The notes beneath the pieces are model-generated. The model was not told where the DNA came from. It ran no database searches and saw nothing but the letters and a program-made list of their open reading frames with translations. A program made the translations under genes and the position numbers. Of a DNA stretch of 60,512 nucleotides, positions 37,332 through 45,964 are shown piece after piece; positions within the stretch are counted from its first letter, which is position 1; the number at the start of each line of letters is the position of its first letter. The stretch lies in contig JAFGRT010000061.1 in the NCBI GenBank assembly GCA_016935015.1, positions 1 through 60,512 on the forward strand, in the 5' to 3' direction. Source of the stretch: Acidobacteriota bacterium. Lineage in GTDB: Bacteria > Acidobacteriota > JAAYUB01.

Positions 37332-38726
37332 CTAGTCGACCTGCTTGCTGAGCCATCGGTTGAACAGCCACATGCCCAGAGCCGAGGCGAATCCGATCAC
37401 CATCAGAATGATCCAACCTATGGCATTCCAGGTGGGATCCAACTCCAGCAGCCCGTTGGGCAGCTGGGTCGAATTGTGACACATGATCTCGTTGAAGATG
37501 GCGGCGCCGCCGAAACCGCTGATGATGGCCCCCATGGCGATGGGCAGGTTGGCGTAGCCGAGGAACAGTCCCTCCTTGCCGCGGGGGGCCAGGGCGCCGA
37601 TGTATTCGTAGGAGCGGGGCGCCGTGAACAGCTCGCCAAAGGCGATAAGGCCTACGGTGGCGATGCCCATGACGGAGCCGATGGGCAGGATGGCGAAAAG
37701 GATATCGGTGTCCAGGCGGATATCCCGCACGAGGTAGATGGGGATCAGGTTGATGAGCATGGACAATCCGACGATGATGTTACCGATGATGATGGAGCGC
37801 ACCGGCTTGAGTTTGCCGAACAGCCGGGTGATGAGCAGCTGAAAGAAGACGATGACGAACGGGTTGGCGGTGGTGTAGATGTCCACGGCCGGGTCCGTTT
37901 CCAGCACTTTCTTCCAGTATAGCGGCACGATGTTGTAAACCTGGTTGTACAGGAACCAGAAGCCGGTGGAGACCACCAGGAAAAGGGAGAAGCGCAGGTT
38001 TTTCAGCACCACCACCATGTCCAAAAGGATCCGGCCCACCGATTTTTTGGGTTTCCCCTCGGCCGCCGCCTGCAGGCGCGCATGTTTCTTGGCCAGGTCA
38101 TCAGGGTCGCTGTAGAGGAACAGCACCACCAGGAAGGAGATGATGCAGAAGGCCGTGCCCACGGCGAAGATGTAACTCAAATCGAATTTCGTGCGGATGG
38201 CCCAACTGATGAAGCGGCCCAGCAGTGAGCCGATGTTGATGGTCATATAGAAGATGGCAAAGGCCAGGGTGGCCCGGTTAGAAGCGGTCTTTTGCACGGT
38301 GCCCGAAACGCATGGCTTGATGACGGACCCTCCGATACCGATGAGCAGGACGCCCAGAACCACCGTCAGGACGATGCCGGCGCTGACGGTGACCTCCGGT
38401 TCGATGGTCTGGCTGAGAGTGGTAAAGCCGAACCAGACGGGCGTGCCGTTGAGGAAGTAACCGATGGCCATCAGCACGAACGCCACCAGCAACGCCCGTT
38501 TGAATCCCACCTGGTCGGCGATGGTGCCCGACAGGATGGGCAGAAAATAGATCAGCCCCCACAGCACGGTGCTGGACAGGATGCTGGGCCAGTACTCGCC
38601 GAGGCCCAGCTGCCCGAGATAGATGACCAGAAAACTGGCCACGGCATAGTAGGCCGAGCGTTCGAAGAGTTCGGTGAGGTTGGCCGTCCAGAACGGCATG
38701 GGGAAGCCTTTTTTGTTCTCTTCCAT
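37332..38726 (-). CDS. POT/PTR family proton-dependent oligopeptide transporter
   Basis: This 464-residue integral membrane protein has 12 or more transmembrane helices and belongs to the POT (PTR2) branch of the major facilitator superfamily. It takes up di- and tripeptides with protons. The ExxER motif is visible in TELFERSAYYA on helix 1, followed by VLLIGIGGSVIKPCVSGTV and FYMTINIGSLLG. AGGAGG lies 6 bases before the ATG. It stands alone, 158 bases after the polyprenyl synthase operon. Peptide uptake would suit the several secreted peptidases in the window. Confidence 0.92.
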   Translation of the reverse strand: MEENKKGFPMPFWTANLTELFERSAYYAVASFLVIYLGQLGLGEYWPSILSSTVLWGLIYFLPILSGTIADQVGFKRALLVAFVLMAIGYFLNGTPVWFGFTTLSQTIEPEVTVSAGIVLTVVLGVLLIGIGGSVIKPCVSGTVQKTASNRATLAFAIFYMTINIGSLLGRFISWAIRTKFDLSYIFAVGTAFCIISFLVVLFLYSDPDDLAKKHARLQAAAEGKPKKSVGRILLDMVVVLKNLRFSLFLVVSTGFWFLYNQVYNIVPLYWKKVLETDPAVDIYTTANPFVIVFFQLLITRLFGKLKPVRSIIIGNIIVGLSMLINLIPIYLVRDIRLDTDILFAILPIGSVMGIATVGLIAFGELFTAPRSYEYIGALAPRGKEGLFLGYANLPIAMGAIISGFGGAAIFNEIMCHNSTQLPNGLLELDPTWNAIGWIILMVIGFASALGMWLFNRWLSKQVD

Positions 38727-38884
38727 TCATTCCTCCTGGGAAGCGTTTTCGCCGTGTTGTACCGGACTCATGCCGAGTCCCTGCACCATTTGTGCAAAAA
38801 TACGGCGCTACTATAGTCAAATCCGGAGGGTAAGTCCACGAAAAAGCGGGGGGGAGTGACGGCCCGAAAATTTTACCGACTGGC

Positions 38885-39859
38885 TCAATGCCGGCGGTCG
38901 AGGATGTAATCGGCCATGGCGGCCAGGGAATCCCGTTGGGGCGATGCGGTGAAAGTGTCGATCAGGCGGCGGGCTTGGTGCGCGTATTTCCGGGCGTGTT
39001 GCATGGCCCGGGTGAGGCAGTCATGTCGGTGGAGGGCCGCCCGTAAATCGGCGGCGAAAGCGGCGCCGTTCCCGGCCGGCTGCATCATGGCTTGTACCAG
39101 CTGTTTATAGGACGGATTGTTCTCCTGCAGCAGGAGGATCACCGGCAGCGTGACCTTTCCTTCCCGCAAGTCGTTCATCACGGGTTTACCCAGTTTCTTC
39201 TCGTCGGCGGAAAAATCCAGGATATCGTCGACCAGCTGAAAGGCCAGGCCCAGCGAAAGGCCGATCTCGCCCAGTTGGTCGATCTCCTCCGCCGACCGGT
39301 CACTGGCCAGGCCGGCGATGCGCGTGCAGGCCGAGAAGAGGTGGGCCGTCTTACGGGCGGCGATGTCCAGGTGCTCCTCCACCGTCAGATCGATGCGCTG
39401 CAGCACGTCCAGCTGGATGAGTTCCCCTTCCACCATGCGCTTGGTGACGTCCAACAGGACATCGAGGATGGGGAAACTGCGCCGGGCGATGGCGATCTGA
39501 AAGGCCGTCATGTAAAGCCAGTCGCCCATGAGGACAGTGATCTCGTTCCCGAACACCCTGTTGGCTGATGGCCGACCACGCCGCGTGTCAGCCAGGTCGA
39601 TGATGTCGTCATGCACCAGGGTGGCGGTGTGCAGGATTTCCACCAGGGCCGCCAGGTGATAATGGCTGTCGCGGAGGGGGCCGAACAGGCCGCCGGTCAG
39701 CAGCACGATGGCGGGGCGCAGCATTTTGCCCCGCCCCTGGACAATGTAGGAGCTGACCCGATCCACGATGACATCCCGGGAAGCGAGATAGTCACGGATG
39801 AGCTCTTCCACCCGGATCAGGTCCGGAGCGACGGGGGCAAGAATCTGGGTCTGGTTCAT
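38885..39859 (-). CDS. Long-chain trans-polyprenyl diphosphate synthase
   Basis: The 324-residue enzyme extends isoprenoid chains by head-to-tail condensation. It has the first Asp-rich motif in TLVHDDIID, the second in FQLVDDILDF, and GKMLRPAIVLL near the start. The class is octaprenyl/heptaprenyl (IspB-like), so it probably makes the menaquinone side chain, in keeping with menG nearby. The exact chain length cannot be told. It is the last gene of a larC-tatD-synthase minus-strand operon, 36 bases after tatD. Confidence 0.9.
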   Translation of the reverse strand: MNQTQILAPVAPDLIRVEELIRDYLASRDVIVDRVSSYIVQGRGKMLRPAIVLLTGGLFGPLRDSHYHLAALVEILHTATLVHDDIIDLADTRRGRPSANRVFGNEITVLMGDWLYMTAFQIAIARRSFPILDVLLDVTKRMVEGELIQLDVLQRIDLTVEEHLDIAARKTAHLFSACTRIAGLASDRSAEEIDQLGEIGLSLGLAFQLVDDILDFSADEKKLGKPVMNDLREGKVTLPVILLLQENNPSYKQLVQAMMQPAGNGAAFAADLRAALHRHDCLTRAMQHARKYAHQARRLIDTFTASPQRDSLAAMADYILDRRH

Positions 39860-39895
39860 GGTCTCGTCCTGTTTGCGCGGCCGGATCCGAGTATA

Positions 39896-40684
39896 TCATT
39901 CGATCAGCCGTTCCCCCAAAAGCTTTTTGAAGTTGTGGGTGGTGTGCCGGGCCATCTCGGGCGCGGGTAAACCATGCGTCTCCGCCAGCGCCTCGATCAC
40001 CAGCGCCACGTGGGCCGGTTCGTTGCGACGGCCCCGATGGGGTACCGGCGCCAGGTAGGGAGCGTCCGTCTCCGCCAGCAGTCGGTCCGGGGGTACGGCC
40101 GCGGCGGCGGTCCGCAACGTGCCGGCATTCCGAAAGGTAAGGTTGCCGGCGAAGGAGATGTGCAGGCCCAGCGCCAGGCAGCGCTGCGCCATGTCGACGT
40201 CGCCCGAGAAGCAGTGCATGATGCCGCCGGGATGGGGCGGGGACCAGTATTCCGCCAGCAAGGCCAGCGTGTCCGCCTCGGCCTCCCGGCTGTGGACGAT
40301 GATGGGTAGCCCCAGTTCCCGGGCCAGGATGAGCTGGTCGCGAAAAACGTCCCGCTGCCGATCCCGCGGCGAGAAATCATAGTGATAATCCAGGCCGATC
40401 TCACCGATGGCCACCACTTCCGGCTCCCCGGCCAGGTCCATGATCTGGCGGTACCAGCGGTCCGAGGCGATGCGGGCGTCATGGGGATGAATGCCCGCCG
40501 TGGTGGCCAGGCCGGAATGGTGGCGGCATAATTGCAGAGCGCGCTCCATGGAGCCCTCTTCCGGCTGGGCATTGCCGATGGAGAGGATGAAGATGACACC
40601 GGCCCGGCGGGCCCGCTCGAGGACGGCCTCCCGGTCGTCGTCAAATGCCGGCATCTCCAGATGGGCGTGGGAATCGATGATCAT
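39896..40684 (-). CDS. tatD: TatD family metal-dependent deoxyribonuclease
   Basis: The 262-residue protein matches TatD-type TIM-barrel hydrolases. It has the first metal motif DSHAHLEMP, then GIHPHDA, GEIGLDYHYD, VHSREAEADT, GIMHCFSGD and LLAETDAPYLAP. Homologues act as 3'-5' exonucleases or D-aminoacyl-tRNA deacylases. Its ATG shares one base with the larC stop (TGATG), so translation is coupled. The protein is cytoplasmic. Confidence 0.93.
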   Translation of the reverse strand: MIIDSHAHLEMPAFDDDREAVLERARRAGVIFILSIGNAQPEEGSMERALQLCRHHSGLATTAGIHPHDARIASDRWYRQIMDLAGEPEVVAIGEIGLDYHYDFSPRDRQRDVFRDQLILARELGLPIIVHSREAEADTLALLAEYWSPPHPGGIMHCFSGDVDMAQRCLALGLHISFAGNLTFRNAGTLRTAAAAVPPDRLLAETDAPYLAPVPHRGRRNEPAHVALVIEALAETHGLPAPEMARHTTHNFKKLLGERLIE

Positions 40685-42021
40685 CAGGTGTCTTCTCGCG
40701 GGTGGCGGCGGGCCAACTCTGTCCAGTGCTCGCCGATGGCCCGTTCCACCTCACGACAGACATCGGCCAGGCTGAGGTGCTGCCGTTCGGCTACCTGCCG
40801 GCAGGATTCGAATTCGGGGGTCACCTTGAGCAGGCGCTCGCCGTGCCAGCCCGCCTTGACCGAGACCGGTCCCAGCCGGGTGCCGATGGTCAGCTGGCGT
40901 CGCTGCAATTCCGTGCGCTCCCATGCGGAGCGGCGAACGCCGAAGGTCGTGCTGTGCTGCAGGAGCAAGTCCGTCAGCCGCTCGGCCTGCTCTGCCCGGC
41001 AGAGGAGCGACAGGCAGACGCCGGGCCGAAACTTCTTCATCTGGATGGGGGTCAGCCAGACATCCAGAGCGCCCTCGGCCAGCAATCGTTGCGCCAGTTC
41101 ACCGGTGTGTTCGGGATTCATATCGTCCAGGTTACATTCCAGCAGCCGCACACCGTCGGGAACAGCATCGGCGGCGGGAGTTTCGTCGATGATCATGATG
41201 CGCAGCACGTTGGCACCGTCTTCGAGATCGCGGGTCCCGGCGCCGTAGCCCAGGGCCTGCAGAGTGCCGGCGGGCATCTTGCCGGGAAGAGGCACCAGGG
41301 TTTTGAGGACGGCCGCCCCTGTCGGTGTGGTCATCTCGCCGTGGAAGTGGGCCGCGTAGATGGGGAATCCTTCCAGCAGGGCGGCGGTGGCCGGGGCCGG
41401 GACGGGCAGGATGCCGTGGGCGCAACGGACCGTTCCCGATCCGACATTTACGGGGGAGCAGGCGAAACGGTCGATGCCCAGCTGATGCAGGCCCAGGGAG
41501 ATGCCCACGATGTCCACGATGGAGTCTACGGCACCGACTTCATGAAACGCCACCTTGTCTATGGTGGTCTGATGAATATGGGCCTCAGCGCGGGCCAGGT
41601 TCTCGAAGATGGCCAAAGCCCGCCGGGTGACCGGCGCCGGCAGGGATGATTCCAGGATCATTCTGCGTATATCGGCGAAATGACGGTGCTCGTGGGTGAC
41701 CGGCTGCGGGTGCGGCGGTGCCGGTTGGGCCGGACTATCATGCGCTGATCCGTGGTGGTGATGGTGTGCGGGCGGCGGTGCCGAACCGTCGGTTGCGGGC
41801 GCCGGTTGGGGCGTTTCCGGCTCGTGATCGAGGTGGACCACGACCTGGGTTGCCCGGATGCCGCGTTTGTTTACGGGAATGCATTGCAGGGTATACCCCT
41901 TCAGAGGTAGGCAGGCCAGCTGGTTGCGGAGCTGCTCGAAATCCACCCCGGCGTCCACCAGGGCGCCGAGAATCATGTCGCCGCTGCAACCGGCAAAAAG
42001 GTCGAAGTACAACGTCTTCAT
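40684..42021 (-). CDS. larC: Nickel-pincer cofactor nickel insertase LarC
   Basis: The 445-residue protein matches LarC (DUF111), which inserts nickel into the pyridinium dithiocarboxylate cofactor of lactate racemase and related enzymes. It shows YFDLFAGCSGDMILGALVDAG, a His-rich metal segment near residues 85-112 with HHHHHG, VAFHEVGAVDSIVDIVG, GAAVLKTL and ECNLDDMNPEHTGEL. In Lactobacillus LarC is made by frameshifting from larC1/larC2; here it is one continuous gene. larA, larB and larE are absent from the window. GGAGG precedes the ATG by about 8 bases. Confidence 0.93.
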   Translation of the reverse strand: MKTLYFDLFAGCSGDMILGALVDAGVDFEQLRNQLACLPLKGYTLQCIPVNKRGIRATQVVVHLDHEPETPQPAPATDGSAPPPAHHHHHGSAHDSPAQPAPPHPQPVTHEHRHFADIRRMILESSLPAPVTRRALAIFENLARAEAHIHQTTIDKVAFHEVGAVDSIVDIVGISLGLHQLGIDRFACSPVNVGSGTVRCAHGILPVPAPATAALLEGFPIYAAHFHGEMTTPTGAAVLKTLVPLPGKMPAGTLQALGYGAGTRDLEDGANVLRIMIIDETPAADAVPDGVRLLECNLDDMNPEHTGELAQRLLAEGALDVWLTPIQMKKFRPGVCLSLLCRAEQAERLTDLLLQHSTTFGVRRSAWERTELQRRQLTIGTRLGPVSVKAGWHGERLLKVTPEFESCRQVAERQHLSLADVCREVERAIGEHWTELARRHPREDT

Positions 42022-42065
42022 CGGGGAAACTCCTCCAAAAGAAATGCCGCATCGGGTCGATGATT

Positions 42066-42074
42066 TGGTATAAT
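42066..42074 (+). promoter_or_regulatory. Extended -10 promoter candidate for aroB-menG
   Basis: TGGTATAAT is a perfect extended -10 element (TGnTATAAT) without a good -35. A second TATAAT lies at 42246-42251, close to aroB. Either could start the aroB transcript; the first would give a leader of about 200 bases that includes a C5G-CTTT-CG5 hairpin and a run of ten G. Confidence 0.45.
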
Positions 42075-42115
42075 GAGCACGATTTGCCGGATACCCGTTC
42101 CGCGGTCACACGATT

Positions 42116-42136
42116 CCCCCGCTTTCGGGGGGGGGG
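42116..42136 (+). repeat. Hairpin and ten-G homopolymer in the aroB leader
   Basis: CCCCCG (42116-42121) pairs with CGGGGG around a CTTT loop, and the G run continues to ten bases (42127-42136). Long G runs are prone to slippage and to sequencing error. It lies upstream of the supported aroB start, so any length change would alter the leader rather than the protein. Confidence 0.6.
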
Positions 42137-42290
42137 CGGCCACGGCGGGACAGCTCGCGGATGGGGTGAACCACCCGATGACTTCGAAAGCGCAACGGAG
42201 CCGGAGACTCTCCTGTCCCATCCGCCGGCCGGAGCAAAGGCTTACTATAATATAGCCCGGGGTGGAAAGCAAGCCATGAGGGAACAGCGG

Positions 42291-43409
42291 ATGTCGGACC
42301 AGGATGTTCCGCAGATTGTCATGCAGCTGCCGCACGTCCGGGTGCCTGTCTGGACTGTCAAGGAAGCTCCGCTGGCGGCGTTCATCCGCTGCTGTGTCGA
42401 GCCGCTGTCCCCGGACCGCGTGGGGGTCGTCTCCGATTCCAATGTTTTTCGTCACTACGGTGGTGCTCTCGTCAGGGCCCTGACCGGAGCGGGCTACAAC
42501 GTTTCGACAGTGGTGCTCGAACCGGGCGAAAAGACCAAGAGCCTGCCCATCGCCGATGAAATCTACGGCTGTCTGAGCATGGCCGGCTTCTCCCGCCAAT
42601 CCCTGTTGCTGGCCCTGGGGGGCGGCGTGGTGGGGGACCTGACCGGCTTCGTGGCCGGGACCTACATGCGGGGCATGGCCTATATCCAGATGCCCACGTC
42701 GTTGCTGGCCCAGGTGGATAGCGCCATCGGCGGCAAGACCGGGGTCAACCATCCGTCCGCCAAAAATCTCATCGGGCTGTTTTATCATCCGGCGGCCGTA
42801 TGGGCGGATATCGCCTGGCTGCGAACCTTGCCGGCGGAAGAGTTCGCCAGCGCCTTCGCCGAAGTGTTGAAGTATGCCCTGGTCCTGAATCCGGAGCTGT
42901 TCCGGATGATCCAGGAGTTCGACGGCCTGCCGCTTTTGCGTGAGCGGGAGGATCTTCTCGCCGACATGGTGCAACACTGCGTCCAGGCCAAGATCGAGGT
43001 CGTGCAGGCGGATGAGCGCGAGGCCGGGTACCGGCGTGTCCTCAATTTCGGTCATTCCTTCGGACACGCCCTCGAGGCGGCCACCACCTACGGGCGATTC
43101 CGACACGGTGAAGCCGTAGCCTGGGGCATGATCATGGCCCAGGAACTGGCCCGCACCCTGGGGATTGTTCCGGACGACTGGGCAGCGGCCAGCCAGGCCC
43201 TGGTCCGCCGTTTTCTCGATCTCCCGCGCCTGGCGGACCTGTCAGCGGAGGATCTTTGCCCGTTTCTGCGACGGGATAAAAAGAATACCGGGGGCAACTG
43301 TTTTTTTGTTTTTTCTCCGGCACCGGGAAAATACCGTTTCGAAGCGGCGGTGGATTTCGAGCGGGTGCAACAGGTGGTCAGAGGATTTGTGGATGATACG
43401 CAGCCCTGA
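42291..43409 (+). CDS. aroB: 3-dehydroquinate synthase
   Basis: The 372-residue enzyme converts DAHP to 3-dehydroquinate in the shikimate pathway. It has LEPGEKTKSL, LALGGGVVGDLTGFVAGTYMRG, the substrate-site MPTSLLAQVDSAIGGKTGVNH, AEVLKYAL and the metal ligands in LNFGHSFGHALE and HGEAVAWGM. The start at 42291 has GAGG 9 bases upstream; ATG 42276, fifteen bases earlier, is nearly as likely. The frame is open for several hundred bases further upstream but without homology. Its end overlaps menG by 17 bases. Confidence 0.95.
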   Translation: MSDQDVPQIVMQLPHVRVPVWTVKEAPLAAFIRCCVEPLSPDRVGVVSDSNVFRHYGGALVRALTGAGYNVSTVVLEPGEKTKSLPIADEIYGCLSMAGFSRQSLLLALGGGVVGDLTGFVAGTYMRGMAYIQMPTSLLAQVDSAIGGKTGVNHPSAKNLIGLFYHPAAVWADIAWLRTLPAEEFASAFAEVLKYALVLNPELFRMIQEFDGLPLLREREDLLADMVQHCVQAKIEVVQADEREAGYRRVLNFGHSFGHALEAATTYGRFRHGEAVAWGMIMAQELARTLGIVPDDWAAASQALVRRFLDLPRLADLSAEDLCPFLRRDKKNTGGNCFFVFSPAPGKYRFEAAVDFERVQQVVRGFVDDTQP

Positions 43410-44169
43410 TGAAAAATCCCGCCGGGTGCGGGAGATGTTTGCAGGCATCGCCCGCCGCTATGATTTCCTGAATCATTTTTTGAGCCTGGGCACGGACATC
43501 TACTGGCGCAAGCGCGTGTTCCGACGGATGACCGCTCTGCTGGACGGGGCCGACGGCCGGATTCTCGACCTGTGCTGTGGAACGGGTGATCTGGCCCTGG
43601 AACTGGCCCGCCGTTGGAAAGTGGTGGGCTGTGATTTTTGCCATCCCATGCTGGTGCTGGCCGGTCAGAAGCTCGTTCGCCGGGGAAACGGCCGCCAGGT
43701 GATCCGGCTGGCAGAAGGGGATGCCCTGCAGCTGCCGTTTGCCGACGCTTCCTTCTTGGCGGTGACCGTGGCGTTCGGCGTCCGCAATTTTGCCGATATT
43801 GACCGGGGTTTGCGGGAAATCCGGCGGGTATTGCGCCCCGGCGGGGTCCTCGGGGTGTTGGAATTCTCCCACCCGGTGGTGCCGGTGTTCCGCGGCATTT
43901 TCCGCTTCTATTTCCAGCGGATTCTGCCGCGGTTGGGCCATTGGGTCTCGGGAGACCGGTCGGCGTATACCTATCTGCCGGCGTCCGTGGGCGATTTCCC
44001 GGCGGCGGAGCCGTTCCGGGAAATGCTGCAGGTATGTGGTTTCGTCGAGACGGCGTTTGAACGTTTCACCGGCGGTGTCGCCGCCCTCCACGTGGGCCGG
44101 CGGCCGTCACTCCGGGGCAACGAGGGACCGGTGGCGCGGGAACGGGCGGATGAGAATGAAGCTAGTTGA
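43393..44169 (+). CDS. menG: Demethylmenaquinone methyltransferase (UbiE/MenG family)
   Basis: The 258-residue SAM-dependent methyltransferase probably carries out the last step of menaquinone synthesis. It shows VREMFAGIARRYDFLNHFLSLG and YWRKR, motif I ILDLCCGTGDLALELA, VTVAFGVRNFADIDRGLREI and LRPGGVLGVLEFSHP. The C-terminus carries about 20 extra charged residues. The start at 43393 lies inside the aroB end, with GAGG 8 bases upstream. Its last 8 bases overlap the convergent pseudopilin-like gene. Confidence 0.93.
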   Translation: MIRSPDEKSRRVREMFAGIARRYDFLNHFLSLGTDIYWRKRVFRRMTALLDGADGRILDLCCGTGDLALELARRWKVVGCDFCHPMLVLAGQKLVRRGNGRQVIRLAEGDALQLPFADASFLAVTVAFGVRNFADIDRGLREIRRVLRPGGVLGVLEFSHPVVPVFRGIFRFYFQRILPRLGHWVSGDRSAYTYLPASVGDFPAAEPFREMLQVCGFVETAFERFTGGVAALHVGRRPSLRGNEGPVARERADENEAS

Positions 44170-44644
44170 CGGGTGCGCCGGCGGGGTAGCGGACGAAATG
44201 TCCGTCATACAGCACCAGGTCATCGCCGGCATCGGCATGACCGGAGTACGGAGGATATGCCTCCCGGATCCCGTTGGGCCCGATGCTGATGATACAGGGG
44301 AATCCCGATGGGCCGGCTTCGAACATGAAGTCGTTGCCCCAGGCGTCCTGGGACGGTACTTCAGCGACGAATTCCGGCACCAGGAGATCCGTCAGGGTGG
44401 TGTGGTCGTATTCGCCGGGGAATTCACCGGGACGGTCGATGGCGTAAATCTCCATCAGTGACTGGATGCGCCGCATCTGGACGATGGTTTCCTTTTGCTG
44501 GGCGGCCTGTTTGGCCTGCACGAGATTGGGGACGGCGACGGCCGCCACGATGCCGATGATGACGACGAGGGCGATCAGCCCGACCACCGCGCCGATGATA
44601 ATCAGGACGATGGTGAGCGGCTGCATTCCACCGGATCTGGGCAT
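44162..44644 (-). CDS. Pseudopilin-like (GspG-like) protein without a canonical prepilin site
   Basis: The 160-residue protein has one N-terminal hydrophobic helix (LTIVLIIIGAVVGLIALVVIIGIVAAVAVPNLVQ) and a C-terminal domain. The latter includes DAWGNDFMFE and a GspG-like end with DDLVLYDG. The family layout is that of type II secretion major pseudopilins or short type IV pilin-like proteins. The usual GFTLIE processing site is missing; the sequence there reads GGMQPLTIVL, so normal prepilin peptidase cutting is doubtful. GGGAGG lies 7 bases before the ATG. It stands alone and converges on menG. Confidence 0.78.
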   Translation of the reverse strand: MPRSGGMQPLTIVLIIIGAVVGLIALVVIIGIVAAVAVPNLVQAKQAAQQKETIVQMRRIQSLMEIYAIDRPGEFPGEYDHTTLTDLLVPEFVAEVPSQDAWGNDFMFEAGPSGFPCIISIGPNGIREAYPPYSGHADAGDDLVLYDGHFVRYPAGAPVN

Positions 44645-44830
44645 GAGTTTTCCTCCCGGTGCTGATTTTCCCGTCATTGTAACGAAATTTCTTGCCAAAT
44701 ACAGCCGGATTTTGTAAAAATAGCTTATTTGCATGCCGGTCGCCCCGGGCGGCGATGGCAGCCACGGTATGACCGGCTGGCAACCCTTGCCTGATCAAGG
44801 GAAGGGCTTGTAACGCACAGTAAAAAAGGC

Positions 44831-44860
44831 TTGCATTCCCCGGGGTCCTGTGCTTATATG
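44831..44860 (+). promoter_or_regulatory. Promoter candidate for the rpsP cluster
   Basis: TTGCAT (44831-44836) and TATATG (44855-44860) are spaced by 18 bases, about 30 bases before the rpsP start. A CCCTTG/CAAGGG stem-loop lies just upstream (44784-44801). Confidence 0.5.
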
Positions 44861-44893
44861 GTACGCTATCATTTTTGACCATGGAGGAGACTG

Positions 44894-45136
44894 TTGTTAA
44901 GAATCAGGTTGACACGAAAGGGACAGAAGAAAAGACCTTTTTACCGCGTGGTGGTGACGGAGAAAGACGCACCCCGCGACGGACGTTTCGTCGAAATCGT
45001 GGGCCATTATAACCCTCTTCCGGATCCTGTGGAAATCAAGCTGGACATGGAGAGAGTGCAATACTGGATCAGCAAGGGAGCCAAACCCAGCGACACGGTC
45101 AAGGGACTTATCGATAAAGCAACCGCTTCCTCATGA
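44894..45136 (+). CDS. rpsP: 30S ribosomal protein S16
   Basis: The 80-residue protein matches bS16 of the small subunit: [36 protein letters not shown] and [18 protein letters not shown]. It uses a TTG start at 44894, with GGAGGAG ending a few bases upstream; no ATG is available in frame at the conserved N-terminus. It opens the classical rpsP-khpA-rimM-trmD-rplS cluster. Confidence 0.97.
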   Translation: MLRIRLTRKGQKKRPFYRVVVTEKDAPRDGRFVEIVGHYNPLPDPVEIKLDMERVQYWISKGAKPSDTVKGLIDKATASS

Positions 45137-45204
45137 TCGACCCAGATCTTCCGATTTTTGCCTTTTGCGAATAAAGTGCCAAGTTCCTTTTACAGGAGGA
45201 GTTA

Positions 45205-45435
45205 ATGAAAGAGTTATTGGAAATGATCGCGAAAGTCCTCGTTGACAATCCGGATCAGGTTCAGGTCACTGAAGTCGAAGGCGAGCAGACTACTGTTTTG
45301 GAACTCAGAGTTGCCCAATCTGATCTCGGCAAAGTGATTGGAAAACAGGGGCGTACCGCTCGCTCCATCCGTACCATTCTCGGGGCGGCCGGCATGAAGA
45401 TGCACAAGCGGTTTGTCCTGGAAATCCTGGAATAA
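45205..45435 (+). CDS. khpA: KH-domain RNA-binding protein KhpA
   Basis: The 76-residue protein is a single KH domain with the RNA-binding loop [16 protein letters not shown] (GXXG is GKQG). In other bacteria KhpA pairs with KhpB and binds many RNAs, affecting cell division and envelope genes. AGGAGG lies 6 bases before the ATG. It sits at its usual place between rpsP and rimM. Confidence 0.94.
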   Translation: MKELLEMIAKVLVDNPDQVQVTEVEGEQTTVLELRVAQSDLGKVIGKQGRTARSIRTILGAAGMKMHKRFVLEILE

Positions 45436-45436
45436 G

Positions 45437-45964
45437 GTGTCCGCGGACCAGCTGATAATTGTCGGATCGATAATAAAGCCTCATGGCATAAAAGGGGAGG
45501 TTGCTGTGGAGATCGGCAACGACTCCCCCGAAGTTTTTCAGGTTGCGCGAAGGTTCACCCTGCGCCACCCCAACCGCCCGGAGCTGACCCTGGAAGTCGA
45601 GGCAGTACGCTTTCATCACGGACGGGCGTTGATCTTTTTCAGAGGAATTCATGATCGAAGTGCTGCCGAGCAGTTGCGTCACTATGCTCTTTTGATCCCG
45701 GCCGCTGACTTGCCGGCGCCGGAAACGGATGAATATTACTTCTACGAGGTTCTGGACAGCATCGCGTCGGATGGCGAAGGCCGGCGGATCGGTCAGGTGG
45801 CGGCCATTCTCGAAACGGGGCCGGCCGTCCTGCTGGAGATTCGGACGCCCGGCGGAAGCTTCTATCTGCCCTTTGTCGCCGAGTACATCGAGCAGGTGAA
45901 ACGCGAGGAAAAAGAACTGGTCATCCGGAATTTCCAGCCCTTGATGAAGCTCGATTCGGAATGA
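45437..45964 (+). CDS. rimM: 16S rRNA processing protein RimM
   Basis: The 175-residue protein matches RimM, an assembly factor for the 30S head that binds uS19. The N-terminal IIVGSIIKPHGIKGEVAV and the C-terminal PRC-barrel YYFYEVLDSIASDGEG and LPFVAEYIEQV are visible. The GTG at 45437, one base after the khpA stop, is chosen as start because it gives the family length; the frame opens 24 bases earlier inside khpA. It overlaps trmD by 4 bases (ATGA). Confidence 0.93.
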   Translation: MSADQLIIVGSIIKPHGIKGEVAVEIGNDSPEVFQVARRFTLRHPNRPELTLEVEAVRFHHGRALIFFRGIHDRSAAEQLRHYALLIPAADLPAPETDEYYFYEVLDSIASDGEGRRIGQVAAILETGPAVLLEIRTPGGSFYLPFVAEYIEQVKREEKELVIRNFQPLMKLDSE

